Positions 23,015 through 31,435 of a stretch of 43,825 nt of DNA are shown in pieces; the stretch's first letter is position 1, and the number at the start of each line of letters is the position of its first letter. The notes under the pieces were generated by a model. That model was not told where the DNA came from and searched no databases. It worked only from the letters and a program-made list of their open reading frames with translations. Made by a program: the position numbers and the translations under genes. The stretch comes from an uncultured Peptostreptococcaceae bacterium. Its GTDB lineage: Bacteria > Bacillota > Clostridia > Peptostreptococcales > Anaerovoracaceae. Location: NCBI GenBank assembly GCA_949740445.1, contig CATJIF010000060.1, forward strand, positions 1-43,825. Reading direction: 5' to 3'.

Positions 23015-23246
23015 TTTCTTCTGTTCTCCTTTCAGACCTGAACGCATAAAAAAATCCGCGGTTTCGCACGGGATTTGCACCGATGCAAACTCACGGATGG
23101 ATAGAATTCCCCTTCCTTTTACAGACGCCTGCCTGCAGATGTATTTTGCGCGCCAGCTTTTTTACGTATCGTTCCTATCCGGGCAGGATACGACCGTCAT
23201 CTACTCTGCTGCACTCTCTTTTTCTCCGCACAGACGCTATGTAATC
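23015..23246 (-). promoter_or_regulatory. Structured 5' leader of yhdT-panF (class unknown)
   Basis: A leader of about 230 nt (minus strand) with several helices. TATCC-TGCCC-GGATA lies near 23173-23187 inside arms CGTATC/GATACG. TTTGCA-TCGG-TGCAAA lies at 23074-23089. A 7-bp closing stem ATCCGTG/CGCGGAT (23092-23098 with 23054-23060) is followed by seven T (23048-23054). A second ATCC (23071-23074) could compete for the same GGAT arm, as in a terminator/antiterminator switch. It lies 26 nt before the RBS of yhdT. I matched it against cobalamin, THF and T-box motifs and found no fit. This accounts for the 327-bp gap between sigG and yhdT together with the next feature. Confidence 0.5.
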
Positions 23247-23293
23247 TGGTATAGTTTCCTTCAGGAATACTGTCCATCGGTCTTACTATACCA
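23228..23293 (-). promoter_or_regulatory. Inverted repeat and possible promoter upstream of the yhdT leader
   Basis: TGGTATAGT (23247-23255) and ACTATACCA (23285-23293) form a perfect 9-bp inverted repeat that encloses a TTCC-TTCA-GGAA hairpin. On the minus strand TGGACA, 17 nt and TATACC fall inside it, a weak sigma-A-like promoter whose -10 is one arm of the repeat. It could be an operator, or the end structure of sigG, which stops at 23342; no T tract follows on either strand. Confidence 0.4.
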
Positions 23294-23341
23294 TTGGCCC
23301 CGGCCTGTGTAAAGTCCGAAGCCGCAAATTTTTATGGCGCT

Positions 23342-24112
23342 TCAGACGTATTTTCGCATAAATTTCAGCGCGTTCTTTTCCAGCCGGCTGACCTGTGCCT
23401 GGCTGATGCCGATTTCCTCTGCCACTTCCATCTGCGTCTTCCCGTCGAAAAAGCGCATGGTGAGAATCTTCTGTTCCCGCTGCGTCAGCTTTTTCATCGC
23501 CTCCGACAGCGACAGGTTTTCGATCCAGCGCGCATCGGTATTTTTCGTATCTTTCACCTGGTCCATGATGTAAATCGCATCCCCGTCGTCGTGGAATACC
23601 GGTTCGAACAGCGATACGGGCTCCTGGATAGAATCCAGCGCCAGGACCACATCCTCCTTTGGCAGAGAAAGCTCTGCCGCAATTTCCATGATGGACGGCT
23701 CTTTCTGGTTGGCTGTCGTCAGCCTCTCGCGCACCGACAGCGCCCGGTAGGCCGTATCCCGCAGCGACCGGGATACGCGGATGCTGTTGTTATCGCGCAG
23801 ATAGCGGCGCAGCTCGCCGATGATCATGGGCACCGCATACGTTGAAAACTTTACATCGTGACTGGTATCGAAATTGTCCAGGGCTTTAATCAGACCGATA
23901 CAGCCTACCTGAAACAAATCGTCGGGGTTTTCGCCCCGGTTGGAAAACCGCTGGATTACGCTGAGCACCAATCGCAGATTTCCCATGATGAATTTTTCCC
24001 TTGTCTGCTGATCGCCTCCCTTGATTTTCTCTATCATCTGTTTCATTTCCGCATCTTTATACACCGGCAGCTTCGATGTATTGATGCCACAAATTTCAAC
24101 TTTGCTTGCCAC
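23342..24112 (-). CDS. sigG: RNA polymerase sporulation sigma factor, sigma-G
   Basis: A 256-residue late forespore sigma factor. The N-terminus KVEICGINTSKLPV is diagnostic for sigma-G. Region 2 (NLRLVLSVIQRFSNRGENPDDLFQVGCIGLIKALDNFD) and region 4 HTH (EVAEEIGISQAQVSRLEKNALKFMRKY) are intact. It directs forespore genes after engulfment, including SASP genes and gpr. The start codon is GTG (24110-24112), with GGAGG 9 nt upstream; no ATG fits the conserved N-terminus. It lies 90 nt after sigE, the same order as in Bacillus (spoIIGA-sigE-sigG). Confidence 0.97.
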   Translation of the reverse strand: MASKVEICGINTSKLPVYKDAEMKQMIEKIKGGDQQTREKFIMGNLRLVLSVIQRFSNRGENPDDLFQVGCIGLIKALDNFDTSHDVKFSTYAVPMIIGELRRYLRDNNSIRVSRSLRDTAYRALSVRERLTTANQKEPSIMEIAAELSLPKEDVVLALDSIQEPVSLFEPVFHDDGDAIYIMDQVKDTKNTDARWIENLSLSEAMKKLTQREQKILTMRFFDGKTQMEVAEEIGISQAQVSRLEKNALKFMRKYV

Positions 24113-24202
24113 TGCTGGCCCTCCATTCCGCTTTTTGTCCCCGAAGCGAATGCTGTTTCAGCTACTATATTTATGTACCGAATCTGCTGCTTTTATCCTG
24201 TC

Positions 24203-24967
24203 TTATCCCAATTTCCTGATTTCTTTTTGCAGCCGCAAAATGATTTTTTTTTCCAGCCGGGAAATGTAAGACTGAGAAATTCCCAAGGAATCCGCTACCT
24301 CTTTCTGCGTCATTTCCGCCCCGTTTTCCAGCCCGAAGCGCATCTCCATAATGCGCCTCTCCCTGCTGGACAGTTTGGACAGCGCGTATTCCAAAAGCCC
24401 TTTATTGACCTCCTCCTCAATGTGATGGTATACGATGTCGTTTTCCGTTCCCAGGATATCGGAAAGCAGAAGCTCGTTGCCATCCCAGTCCACGTTCAGC
24501 GGCTCGTCGAAAGAAACCTCTGCCTTATTTTTCGAACTGCGCCGCAGGTGCATCAGGATCTCGTTTTCGATGCAGCGCGAGGCGTAGGTCGCCAGTTTGA
24601 TATTCTTCTCCGGGTCGAAGGTGTTGACCGCCTTAATCAGGCCGATGGTGCCGATGGAAATCAGATCCTCTACATTGGTCGCACTGTTTTCAAACTTCTT
24701 GGCAATGTAGACAACCAGCCGCAGGTTGCGCTCGATCAGGATGGTGCGGGCGCTCTGCGGGTCGATGGCAAGCTGCTTCATCAGCTCCTTTTCCTCTTCC
24801 GGTGAAAGCGGCGGCGGCAGCGTTTCGCTTCCGCCGATGTAGAAGATCTGCCTCGGTTCCAGGTCGAATAAAAACCAGTCCAATCTGCTCAGTATACAAT
24901 TTACTTTATATATAATAATTTTTTTAACATGCGAAAGGATATTCTTTCCCTGCCGTATCAGTCTCAT
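24203..24967 (-). CDS. sigE: Pro-sigma-E, mother-cell sporulation sigma factor
   Basis: A 254-residue sigma-E precursor. [18 protein letters not shown] marks the processing junction, and region 2 ([40 protein letters not shown]) and region 4 ([26 protein letters not shown]) are near-identical to sigma-E in general. The pro-segment before YIGG is about 42 residues from the chosen ATG, against about 28 in Bacillus. AGGGGGA lies 10 nt before this ATG; an earlier ATG at 25012 would overlap spoIIGA. SpoIIGA, encoded 34 nt upstream, cleaves the pro-segment (known). Confidence 0.96.
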   Translation of the reverse strand: MRLIRQGKNILSHVKKIIIYKVNCILSRLDWFLFDLEPRQIFYIGGSETLPPPLSPEEEKELMKQLAIDPQSARTILIERNLRLVVYIAKKFENSATNVEDLISIGTIGLIKAVNTFDPEKNIKLATYASRCIENEILMHLRRSSKNKAEVSFDEPLNVDWDGNELLLSDILGTENDIVYHHIEEEVNKGLLEYALSKLSSRERRIMEMRFGLENGAEMTQKEVADSLGISQSYISRLEKKIILRLQKEIRKLG

Positions 24968-25001
24968 ATTCCCATTCCCCCTGTTGTTTATATTCCGCCG
25001 C

Positions 25002-25928
25002 CTACTCCGCAAAATGCAGCTGTTCCCCTGTCAGAAACGAGTGGAGCAGCACCTGGTATCGCCGGCCTCCCTGGGCCGGCATCTGCATTCCCCGCGGCAG
25101 CGCCAGCACCGCCTGGTATCTCCGCGAAGGGCCTTCTTTGCTGACTTCTACATAATCCGGCCGAAAGGCCAAAAGCCTTCCGCTCTCGCCACCCGCCCCC
25201 TGGTAGGCGATAAAATGAAATTCTCCGGGAACGCTCTGCTTTGCCAGAAGCTCTGTAGAGCGCCCCTCCTGCCATACGCTGCGCACCGCCTCCCACTGCG
25301 ATTCCGGCAGCGCCTGTTCTAAAAGGTGCCGTCCGAACTCCTCCTGCAGCAGGCAGACGGGGTTTCCGCTCTCGGGGTCGCGCAGCAGGTTTCCCGTATC
25401 CACAAATCCCTCGGCGTTTAAAATATTTCCGCAAAATGCCACGCTCACCTTTGCCGCTGTAGCAAAGCAGCGCAGTTTTTCCCTGATAAAGCTGAACAGC
25501 AGGTGCACACTGAGCGCTGTGGCAAGGCATCCGGCAGCGATATGTAGAAAGGTCAGCTGCTCCAGGTAAAAGCTGCCGTTGGCCGCGGCCGCCGGAGCTG
25601 TTAAAAGCCCTGCAAGCCCCATGGTTATCCCGCCCATGGCAAAGCTGACCATATAAAAGGCTCCCGTGCGCCCCGCAATCACCCGCCGGTTTGCGCCTCC
25701 GAAGGTCAGGCGGATTAAAACTACAGAAAAGAGCAGTTTTTGCAGCAGCGCTGCCCCGGCGTTCAGATTGTCCTGAAACAGCGTAAACGCATAGAGCCCG
25801 CACAGGGCAGCCCCCATAAAAAACCGAAAGCGGCCGGCCCGGCATCCGCAAAGTCTCTGCGTCAGCCACAGAAGCAGTCCTCCGGTCAGAAAGTTTTCTA
25901 AAAACAGGATTTCACCGTAAATGACCAT
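25002..25928 (-). CDS. spoIIGA: SpoIIGA, pro-sigma-E processing protease
   Basis: A 308-residue membrane protease. The N-terminal half has five hydrophobic segments (about 5-145), and the C-terminal half is a pepsin-like half-domain with the active-site Asp177 in GFVDTGN. It is placed in the septum and cleaves pro-sigma-E after a signal from the forespore through SpoIIR (known). Length and plan match the family. AGGGGAGGG precedes the ATG at 25928. A Spo0A-type promoter lies upstream (25974-26020), and sigE follows 34 nt after. Confidence 0.95.
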   Translation of the reverse strand: MVIYGEILFLENFLTGGLLLWLTQRLCGCRAGRFRFFMGAALCGLYAFTLFQDNLNAGAALLQKLLFSVVLIRLTFGGANRRVIAGRTGAFYMVSFAMGGITMGLAGLLTAPAAAANGSFYLEQLTFLHIAAGCLATALSVHLLFSFIREKLRCFATAAKVSVAFCGNILNAEGFVDTGNLLRDPESGNPVCLLQEEFGRHLLEQALPESQWEAVRSVWQEGRSTELLAKQSVPGEFHFIAYQGAGGESGRLLAFRPDYVEVSKEGPSRRYQAVLALPRGMQMPAQGGRRYQVLLHSFLTGEQLHFAE

Positions 25929-25973
25929 ATCCGTTCCCTCCCCTTAGCGTGGTGTAAGATCATTGCAACAAGA

Positions 25974-26020
25974 ATTATATCCCCTTCTCCTGCATTTTTC
26001 TGTCGAAGTACGCTGTCGAA
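25974..26020 (-). promoter_or_regulatory. Spo0A-dependent spoIIG promoter with tandem 0A boxes
   Basis: Two identical TGTCGAA boxes (26001-26007 and 26014-26020, plus-strand reading) lie 13 bp apart. On the minus strand a perfect TATAAT (25974-25979) follows. The box nearer the gene contains TCGACA, which differs by one base from the -35 hexamer, 21 bp from the -10. Bacillus spoIIG has the same design: a stretched spacer (22 bp) and 0A boxes over the -35, activated by Spo0A~P with sigma-A. Confidence 0.85.
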
Positions 26021-26168
26021 TGTTTTCTTTTTTTGCCGGGAATGTCCCTCCTGCACACCTGCACTTTTTTCTGCAAAATTTTGAAAGAAAAATCCTTATT
26101 TTGCTTGAATCCTCCGCTATAAAACAGTAAACTTAAGTCATACTACTTTTATGGAGGTGAATTGTATC

Positions 26169-27464
26169 ATGTCTTCTGTCACACAGCTGGCTCATCAGCT
26201 GCAAAGCGGCGAATGCGATCCCGCTTTATCCCGGGCCTGCGCCTGCGGTTTGGACGGACTTCCCAGCGCCAGACAGCGGGCTCTGTCCGTGGTAGACGGC
26301 TTCTGCAAGCGCTTTTCGCCATCCTCCCAACGCTCTGCCTGTCTATTCAGCGCTCCAGGGCGCACGGAGCTGGGCGGCAATCACACCGATCACCAACAGG
26401 GCTGCGTTCTGGCGGCTTCTGTCAATCTGGATATTTTAGCCTGTGCCTCAGAAAACGGCACGTCGCTTGTGCGCATACAGTCCGAGGGCTATCCGCTGCT
26501 TACCGTGGATTTGAGCTGCCTCACTCCTGTTGCGGAAGAAACCAATACCTCCGCTGCCTTAATCCGCGGCATCGCCGCCCGCATAAGCCAGCTGGGATTT
26601 ACCCCCCGCGGTTTCGATGCCTATGCGGTTTCTAACGTGTTGCAGGGCTCGGGCCTGTCCTCTTCCGCCGCCTACGAGGTTCTCATCGGCGTCATTTTCA
26701 ATCACTTTTTCTGCGGTGGCAGCCTGACGCCGGTTCAGATTGCCCAGGTCGGCCAGTACGCCGAAAATGTGTTTTTCGGCAAACCCTGCGGGTTGATGGA
26801 TCAGATGGCCTGCTCCGTAGGCGGCATTACCTCCATCGACTTTGCCGATCCCCTTTGCCCGGCGGTTTCCAGGGTGGATTTCGATTTTTCCCGCTGCGGT
26901 TACGCCCTGTGCATCGTGGATTCCGGAGCGGATCACGCGGACCTGACCGGCGAATACGCGGCCATCCCGGCGGAAATGAAGGCTGTCGCCTCCCACTGGA
27001 ACACCGATGTGCTGCGCCATGTCAGCGAGGAGGAATTTTTCCGCGAGCTTCCCCGGCTGCGCAGCTCCTGCGGCGACCGCGCCGTGCTGCGCGCCATCCA
27101 CTTTTTTGCGGAAAACCGCAGGGCCGCACAGGAGGCCGACGCCCTCTCCCGCGGCGATTTTGCGGAATTTCTGCGGCTGTGCCGGGCTTCCGGCGCTTCT
27201 TCGTTTATGTATCTGCAAAACGTGTATTGCAGCTCCCATCCGGCGCAGCAGGCCGTATCTGTAGCCCTGGCTGTGGCCGACCGCCTGCTGTCAGACCAAG
27301 GGGCTCTGCGCGTCCACGGCGGCGGCTTTGCCGGAACGATCCAGGCCTTTGTGCCGCAGGCATCCCTTTCGTCCTTTTGCAGCGAAATGGAGGCCATGCT
27401 GGGCAAGGGCTGCTGCCATCCGCTGCACATCCGTTCCGCGGGCGGCATCGTTCTTGTCCCTTAA
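26169..27464 (+). CDS. galK: Galactokinase
   Basis: A 431-residue GHMP-family kinase that phosphorylates galactose at C1 in the Leloir pathway. The galactokinase signature is GRTELGGNHTDHQ (64-76, with Asn where GEHTD is more common, a variant I know from clostridia). The ATP-binding loop is GSGLSSSAAYEVLIG, and the C-terminal motif is LRVHGGGFAGTIQAF. GGAGGTG lies 10 nt before the ATG at 26169; an ATG at 26151 overlaps that site and is unlikely. First of galK-galE-galT. I see no convincing promoter or operator in the 240 bp upstream, apart from a TATAAA at about 26119. Confidence 0.94.
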   Translation: MSSVTQLAHQLQSGECDPALSRACACGLDGLPSARQRALSVVDGFCKRFSPSSQRSACLFSAPGRTELGGNHTDHQQGCVLAASVNLDILACASENGTSLVRIQSEGYPLLTVDLSCLTPVAEETNTSAALIRGIAARISQLGFTPRGFDAYAVSNVLQGSGLSSSAAYEVLIGVIFNHFFCGGSLTPVQIAQVGQYAENVFFGKPCGLMDQMACSVGGITSIDFADPLCPAVSRVDFDFSRCGYALCIVDSGADHADLTGEYAAIPAEMKAVASHWNTDVLRHVSEEEFFRELPRLRSSCGDRAVLRAIHFFAENRRAAQEADALSRGDFAEFLRLCRASGASSFMYLQNVYCSSHPAQQAVSVALAVADRLLSDQGALRVHGGGFAGTIQAFVPQASLSSFCSEMEAMLGKGCCHPLHIRSAGGIVLVP

Positions 27465-27498
27465 CCATACATAACCCATCTCAGGAGGTGTTTTTCCC

Positions 27499-28488
27499 AT
27501 GAAAATTCTCGTATTGGGCGGAGCCGGGTACATCGGCTCCCACACGGTTTACGAGCTGATCGCGGCCGGTCACGACGTGGCTGTGGCCGACAACCTGGAA
27601 ACCGGGCACAGGCAGGCCGTCCATCCGCAGGCCCGCTTTTATCAGGGCGACATCCGCGACAGAGCGTTTGTCGATTCTGTCTTCGAACAGGAACCTGTGG
27701 ATGGCGTCATCCACTTCGCCGCCAATTCCCTCGTCGGCGAAAGCATGACAAACCCGCTGAAATACTACGACAACAACCTGTGCGGAACAAAGGTGCTGCT
27801 AGAATCCATGGTCGCCCACAAGATCGGACGCATCGTCTTTTCCTCCACCGCCGCCACCTACGGCGAGCCGGAGCGCATTCCCATCCTGGAAACCGACCGC
27901 ACCGAGCCGACCAACTGCTACGGCGAAACGAAGCTCTCCATGGAAAAAATGTTTAAGTGGACATCGCTCGCCCACGGTCTGCGCTTTGTTTCTTTGCGGT
28001 ATTTCAACGCCTGTGGCGCTCATGCGGAGGCGAATATCGGCGAGGACCACCAGCCGGAAAGCCATCTGATTCCGCTGATCTTACAGGTGCCCAACGGCAA
28101 GCGGGCAGAAATCTCCATCTTCGGCGACGATTACGATACCAAAGACGGCACCTGCATCCGCGACTACATCCACGTAACAGATCTGGCGCAGGCGCACATC
28201 TTAGCCATGGAATATTTGATGAAGGGCGGCGAAAACGCCATCTTCAACCTGGGAAACGGCGTGGGCTTTACCGTCAGCGAGGTGGTGGAAACCGCCCGCC
28301 GCGTTACCGGCCATCCCATCCCGGCAAAGGTAGTTCCCCGCCGGGCAGGCGATCCGGCGCAGCTGATCGCTTCCAGCCAGAAAGCAAAAGAGGTTCTGGA
28401 CTGGGCGCCGCGCTTCGATGACTTAGAAACCATCATCGCCACCGCCTGGCGCTGGCACAAAAATCATCCCAACGGATTTACCGAATAA
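27499..28488 (+). CDS. galE: UDP-glucose 4-epimerase
   Basis: A 329-residue short-chain dehydrogenase/reductase of the extended type. The N-terminal NAD-binding motif is LGGAGYIGSHT (7-17), the catalytic Ser/Thr region is SSTAATYGEP, and Tyr/Lys are in NCYGETK. It interconverts UDP-galactose and UDP-glucose in the Leloir pathway. Length is standard for GalE. The gene follows galK by 34 nt with AGGAGG 11 nt before its ATG, and precedes galT by 15 nt. All catalytic residues are intact. Confidence 0.97.
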   Translation: MKILVLGGAGYIGSHTVYELIAAGHDVAVADNLETGHRQAVHPQARFYQGDIRDRAFVDSVFEQEPVDGVIHFAANSLVGESMTNPLKYYDNNLCGTKVLLESMVAHKIGRIVFSSTAATYGEPERIPILETDRTEPTNCYGETKLSMEKMFKWTSLAHGLRFVSLRYFNACGAHAEANIGEDHQPESHLIPLILQVPNGKRAEISIFGDDYDTKDGTCIRDYIHVTDLAQAHILAMEYLMKGGENAIFNLGNGVGFTVSEVVETARRVTGHPIPAKVVPRRAGDPAQLIASSQKAKEVLDWAPRFDDLETIIATAWRWHKNHPNGFTE

Positions 28489-28503
28489 CGCAGGAGGTTT
28501 TTT

Positions 28504-30027
28504 ATGGCCCATCCCATCGAAATGCTATCCGATTACGCGGTGTCTGCCGGCCTGATTGCGCCGGCGGACCGCCGCTATGCCATCAACAGCCTTTTGGAGG
28601 TGCTTCAGCTGAACGAAATCCCCGAGGAAGGCGGCGAAATCGCAGACCCGGGCGCCCCCTTGCCGCCGCTTTCGGACATCCTCGCGCAGCTTCTTGCCAT
28701 CGCCGCAAAGCGGGGGCTTGTGGATGCGGATTCCATCGTCTCCTGCGACCTGTTCGACACAAAGCTGATGGGCCGGCTGACGCCGCCGCCAAGCCAGGTG
28801 ATCCGCCGGTTTTACGACCTCTACCAGCGTTCGCCGCAGGAAGCCACCAACTGGTACTACCGCTTCAACCAGGATACCAATTACATCCGGTGCGACCGCA
28901 TCGCAAAAGATGTGAAGTGGCTGTCCCCTACCGATTTCGGCGATCTGCACATTACCATCAATCTGTCCAAGCCGGAAAAAGACCCCAAGGCCATCGCCGC
29001 TGCCGGCGCTGCGGCTGCTTCGGGCTATCCCAAGTGCCAGCTGTGCGCCGAAAACGAGGGCTATGCCGGACGGCTCGACCACCCGGCGCGGCAAAACCAT
29101 CGGGTTATCCCGCTTACCATCAACGAAAGCAGCTGGTACTTCCAATACTCGCCCTACGTTTATTACAACGAGCACTGCATCGTCTTTAACGCCGAGCACA
29201 CGCCCATGAAGATCGACCGCGCCTGCTTCCGCAAGCTCCTGGACTTTGTGGCCCAGTTTCCGCACTACTTTGTGGGCTCCAATGCCGACCTGCCCATCGT
29301 GGGCGGCTCTATTCTCTCCCACGACCATTTTCAGGGCGGACGCTACATATTCCCCATGGAAACCGCTGAAATCGAGCAATCCTTCTGCGTCTGCGGCTTC
29401 GACGATGTGGCCTGCGGCATCGTGCGCTGGCCCATGACAGTGCTGCGGCTCTCCTGCGCTGAGAGCGGCCAGCTGATCGAGCTTTCCGACCATATACTGG
29501 CCTGCTGGCGGGGCTACACCGATGAAGAGGCCTTTATCTTCGCGCAGACCGACGGTATGCCGCACAATACCATTACGCCCATCGCCCGTTTCCGAAACGG
29601 CAAATACGAGCTGGATTTGGTGCTGCGCAACAACATCACCACGCCGGAGCATCCGCTGGGCGTCTACCATCCCCACGCCGAGCTGCACCATATTAAAAAG
29701 GAAAACATCGGCCTGATCGAGGTGATGGGCCTTGCAGTGCTTCCCTCCCGCTTAAAGACAGAGCTTTCCGCGCTGGCCGCACTGCTTCCCAGGCTGTCCG
29801 GCCAGGCGCTTTGCGACGCGATGCAGGCCGATCCCGCTGTAAAAAAGCACAGCGACTGGGTGATGTCCTTCCTGCCCCGGTACGAGCGGATTTCGCAAGA
29901 TAACGCTATGGATATTTTAGAGCAGGAAGTCGGCCAGGTATTTGCCCAGGTGCTTTCCCACGCCGGCGTGTACAAGCGGACGCCGGAAGGCCGCGAAGCG
30001 CTGCTGCGCTTTCTCCGCCAGCTGTAG
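28504..30027 (+). CDS. galT: UDP-glucose-hexose-1-phosphate uridylyltransferase (type II GalT)
   Basis: A 507-residue enzyme of the long Firmicutes-type GalT family, which differs from the short E. coli form. Features: a helical N-terminal region (about 1-100), then YYNEHCIVFNAEHTPMKI, GGSILSHDHFQGG with the His residues near the uridylylation site, and HPHAELHHIKKENIGLIEVMGLAVLPSRLK. It transfers UMP between UDP-glucose and galactose-1-phosphate. AGGAGG is 7 nt before the ATG, 15 nt after galE. It is last in the gal operon and ends before a strong hairpin terminator. Confidence 0.95.
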   Translation: MAHPIEMLSDYAVSAGLIAPADRRYAINSLLEVLQLNEIPEEGGEIADPGAPLPPLSDILAQLLAIAAKRGLVDADSIVSCDLFDTKLMGRLTPPPSQVIRRFYDLYQRSPQEATNWYYRFNQDTNYIRCDRIAKDVKWLSPTDFGDLHITINLSKPEKDPKAIAAAGAAAASGYPKCQLCAENEGYAGRLDHPARQNHRVIPLTINESSWYFQYSPYVYYNEHCIVFNAEHTPMKIDRACFRKLLDFVAQFPHYFVGSNADLPIVGGSILSHDHFQGGRYIFPMETAEIEQSFCVCGFDDVACGIVRWPMTVLRLSCAESGQLIELSDHILACWRGYTDEEAFIFAQTDGMPHNTITPIARFRNGKYELDLVLRNNITTPEHPLGVYHPHAELHHIKKENIGLIEVMGLAVLPSRLKTELSALAALLPRLSGQALCDAMQADPAVKKHSDWVMSFLPRYERISQDNAMDILEQEVGQVFAQVLSHAGVYKRTPEGREALLRFLRQL

Positions 30028-30087
30028 GTATCTTTTTGCGGCACAGTATGGGCAAACGCGTGCAGATCTATAGAGAAATCGACAGAA

Positions 30088-30142
30088 AAAAACCGCTCCT
30101 GCGATGATCTTCTCTCTTCTCGCAAAAGCGGTTTTTCTATTT
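30088..30142. terminator. Bidirectional terminator between galT and rplT
   Basis: AAAAACCGCT (30088-30097) pairs with AGCGGTTTTT (30127-30136), with an inner TGCGA/TCGCA stem. On the plus strand TTTTTCTATTTTTT follows; on the minus strand the stem ends in seven T. It ends both convergent operons. Confidence 0.85.
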
Positions 30143-30176
30143 TTTCTGTTTTCGATGCGAACGGAAGCCTCGCCGC

Positions 30177-30533
30177 TTATTTCAGCGCAGCCTTGGCGGT
30201 TTCTGCCATCTTGGCAAAGCCGGCAGGATCGTAAATCGCCATCTCGGAGAGCATCTTTCTGTTGATCTCCACGTTAGCCTTCTTCAGGCCATCCATCAGG
30301 CGGCTGTAGGAGATGTCGTTCATCCGTGCAGCAGCGTTGATTCTCGCAATCCACATCTGTCTGTACTGTCTTTTCTTCAGCTTTCTGCCCACGTAAGCGG
30401 AGCGCAGGGATCTCATCACCGCGGGGTTTGCTGCTCTGAATACCTTGCTCTTTGCGCCGTAGAAGCCCTTTGCCAGCTTCAGAATCTTCTTATGTCTCTT
30501 ATGTGCGTTTACACCCTTTTTTACTCTTGCCAT
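30177..30533 (-). CDS. rplT: 50S ribosomal protein L20
   Basis: A 118-residue basic protein with the L20 start [31 protein letters not shown]20 binds 23S rRNA early in assembly of the large subunit, and in Bacillus it also represses its own operon through the infC leader. It is the last gene of infC-rpmI-rplT, 19 nt after rpmI, with AGGAGG before its start. Confidence 0.98.
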   Translation of the reverse strand: MARVKKGVNAHKRHKKILKLAKGFYGAKSKVFRAANPAVMRSLRSAYVGRKLKKRQYRQMWIARINAAARMNDISYSRLMDGLKKANVEINRKMLSEMAIYDPAGFAKMAETAKAALK

Positions 30534-30552
30534 TTCACTTACCTCCTAAACC

Positions 30553-30747
30553 TTACACGTTTAATACAGACTTGATTCTCTTGTGATCTGCACTTCCCAG
30601 AATAGTGGACTTGCGCAGTCCTCTCTTTCTCTTCGTGGTCTTCTTTGTAAGCTTATGGCTCTTATAGGCCTTGTGTCTGGCTACCTTGCCAGAACCGGTC
30701 ACCTTGAATCTCTTCATTGCTCCTCTGTGGGATTTCATCTTTGCCAT
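30553..30747 (-). CDS. rpmI: 50S ribosomal protein L35
   Basis: A 64-residue, strongly basic protein, [31 protein letters not shown], the standard L35 sequence. It is the middle gene of the infC operon, 32 nt behind infC, with AGGAGG before its start. Confidence 0.98.
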   Translation of the reverse strand: MAKMKSHRGAMKRFKVTGSGKVARHKAYKSHKLTKKTTKRKRGLRKSTILGSADHKRIKSVLNV

Positions 30748-30779
30748 TTCTAATTCCTCCTATTGATCTGCAGTCCGAT

Positions 30780-31295
30780 CTATTTGTCGTTTTTCGGTGC
30801 TAAAACCATGTACAGGCTGCGGCCTTCCAGCTGGGGCTTTTTCTCTATGGTTGCAAATTCAGATACCATTTCTGCAAAGTGCTCCATGGTCTTTTGTCCC
30901 TGAGCTGCATAGCCCATTTCTCTTCCCCGCAGGCGGAGGCTGACCTTTACCTTGTCGCCGTCCTTCAGGAATTTAGCCGCGTTGTTGGCCTTTACGTTCA
31001 GATCGTGTTCCTCCGTGAAAATTCCCAGGCGGATTTCCTTCACCTGAACGATTCTCTGTTTCTTCCGGGCTTCTTTCTCCTTGCGGCGAAGCTCGTATCT
31101 GTACTTGCCGTAGTCAAGGATCTTGCACACAGGCGGTTTGGCGTTGGGCGCGATGTTCACCAGGTCCATCTTGGCTTCGTTGGCCTTTTCCATAGCGACA
31201 TCAATGCTGACGACTCCAAGCTGATTCCCTTCAGCGTCGATCAATCTGACCTCTTTTTCACGAATTTCTTCGTTGATCTGGTTTTCCTTGCTAAT
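30780..31295 (-). CDS. infC: Translation initiation factor IF-3 (ATT start)
   Basis: A 171-residue IF-3. The conserved N-terminus S-K-E-N-Q-I-N-E-E-I-R is encoded from an ATT at 31293-31295, 8 nt behind a perfect AGGAGGT (31304-31310). No ATG, GTG or TTG lies in frame between them; the first in-frame alternative, TTG at 31244, would cut off 17 conserved residues. IF-3 rejects non-standard start codons, so an AUU start gives self-limited synthesis, as known for E. coli infC. Domains: N-domain to about 75, linker, C-domain to the end (LSLRLRGREMGYAAQGQKTM). Confidence 0.95.
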   Translation of the reverse strand: MSKENQINEEIREKEVRLIDAEGNQLGVVSIDVAMEKANEAKMDLVNIAPNAKPPVCKILDYGKYRYELRRKEKEARKKQRIVQVKEIRLGIFTEEHDLNVKANNAAKFLKDGDKVKVSLRLRGREMGYAAQGQKTMEHFAEMVSEFATIEKKPQLEGRSLYMVLAPKNDK

Positions 31296-31317
31296 TGTTT
31301 TGCACCTCCTACTAAAC

Positions 31318-31344
31318 TAAAAAAGGCGGATAAAGTATCCGCCT
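31318..31344 (-). terminator. Leader attenuator of infC-rpmI-rplT
   Basis: Minus strand: AGGCGGATA, loop CTT, TATCCGCCT, then TTTTT (arms 31336-31344 and 31324-31332). This intrinsic terminator stands directly before the infC RBS, so it must be bypassed for the operon to be expressed. L20-dependent attenuation in the leader is known in Bacillus; whether this leader uses L20 is inference. Confidence 0.85.
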
Positions 31345-31435
31345 CAATAAAACAACCCCTGTGCAAGGGACGTGTTCGTCATTGACCCTGGCAGCCTGCG
31401 CCGCAGGGTGAGAAGCGGAAACTTCTTCTTCCTAC
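31345..31435 (-). promoter_or_regulatory. infC leader RNA upstream of the attenuator
   Basis: The 5' untranslated leader, about 90 nt before the attenuator. It can form CCC-TTGCACA-GGG (about 31355-31368) and ACCCTG/CAGGGT (31385-31390 with 31404-31409). These arms are candidates for the ligand-binding or antitermination part of the control RNA. Confidence 0.5.

Noticed and set aside
23041-23130. Cobalamin riboswitch in the yhdT-panF leader
   Set aside because: AGGGGAA and GGTGCAAATCC are present in order, but they are about 24 nt apart where the class needs a few, and the CACTGT core and closing helix are missing.
23041-23246. T-box or THF riboswitch in the same leader
   Set aside because: AGAGTAGATGA recalls the THF class and CCGCGG recalls T-box terminators, but the partner strands, the GCGTTAAG region and the GGGTGGnACC T-box sequence are absent.
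24113-24202. Forespore promoter directly before sigG
   Set aside because: GGGGACAAAA is one base off the -10 pattern, but no -35 of the right type lies 15-16 nt upstream.
25929-26168. galK promoter or operator
   Set aside because: TATAAA near 26119 has no acceptable -35 at 16-18 nt, and no clear dyad stands out, so none was listed.
28525-29691. Long minus-strand open frame of 388 codons
   Set aside because: It is antisense to galT, a fully conserved enzyme, and its product looks like a shadow of GC-rich codons.
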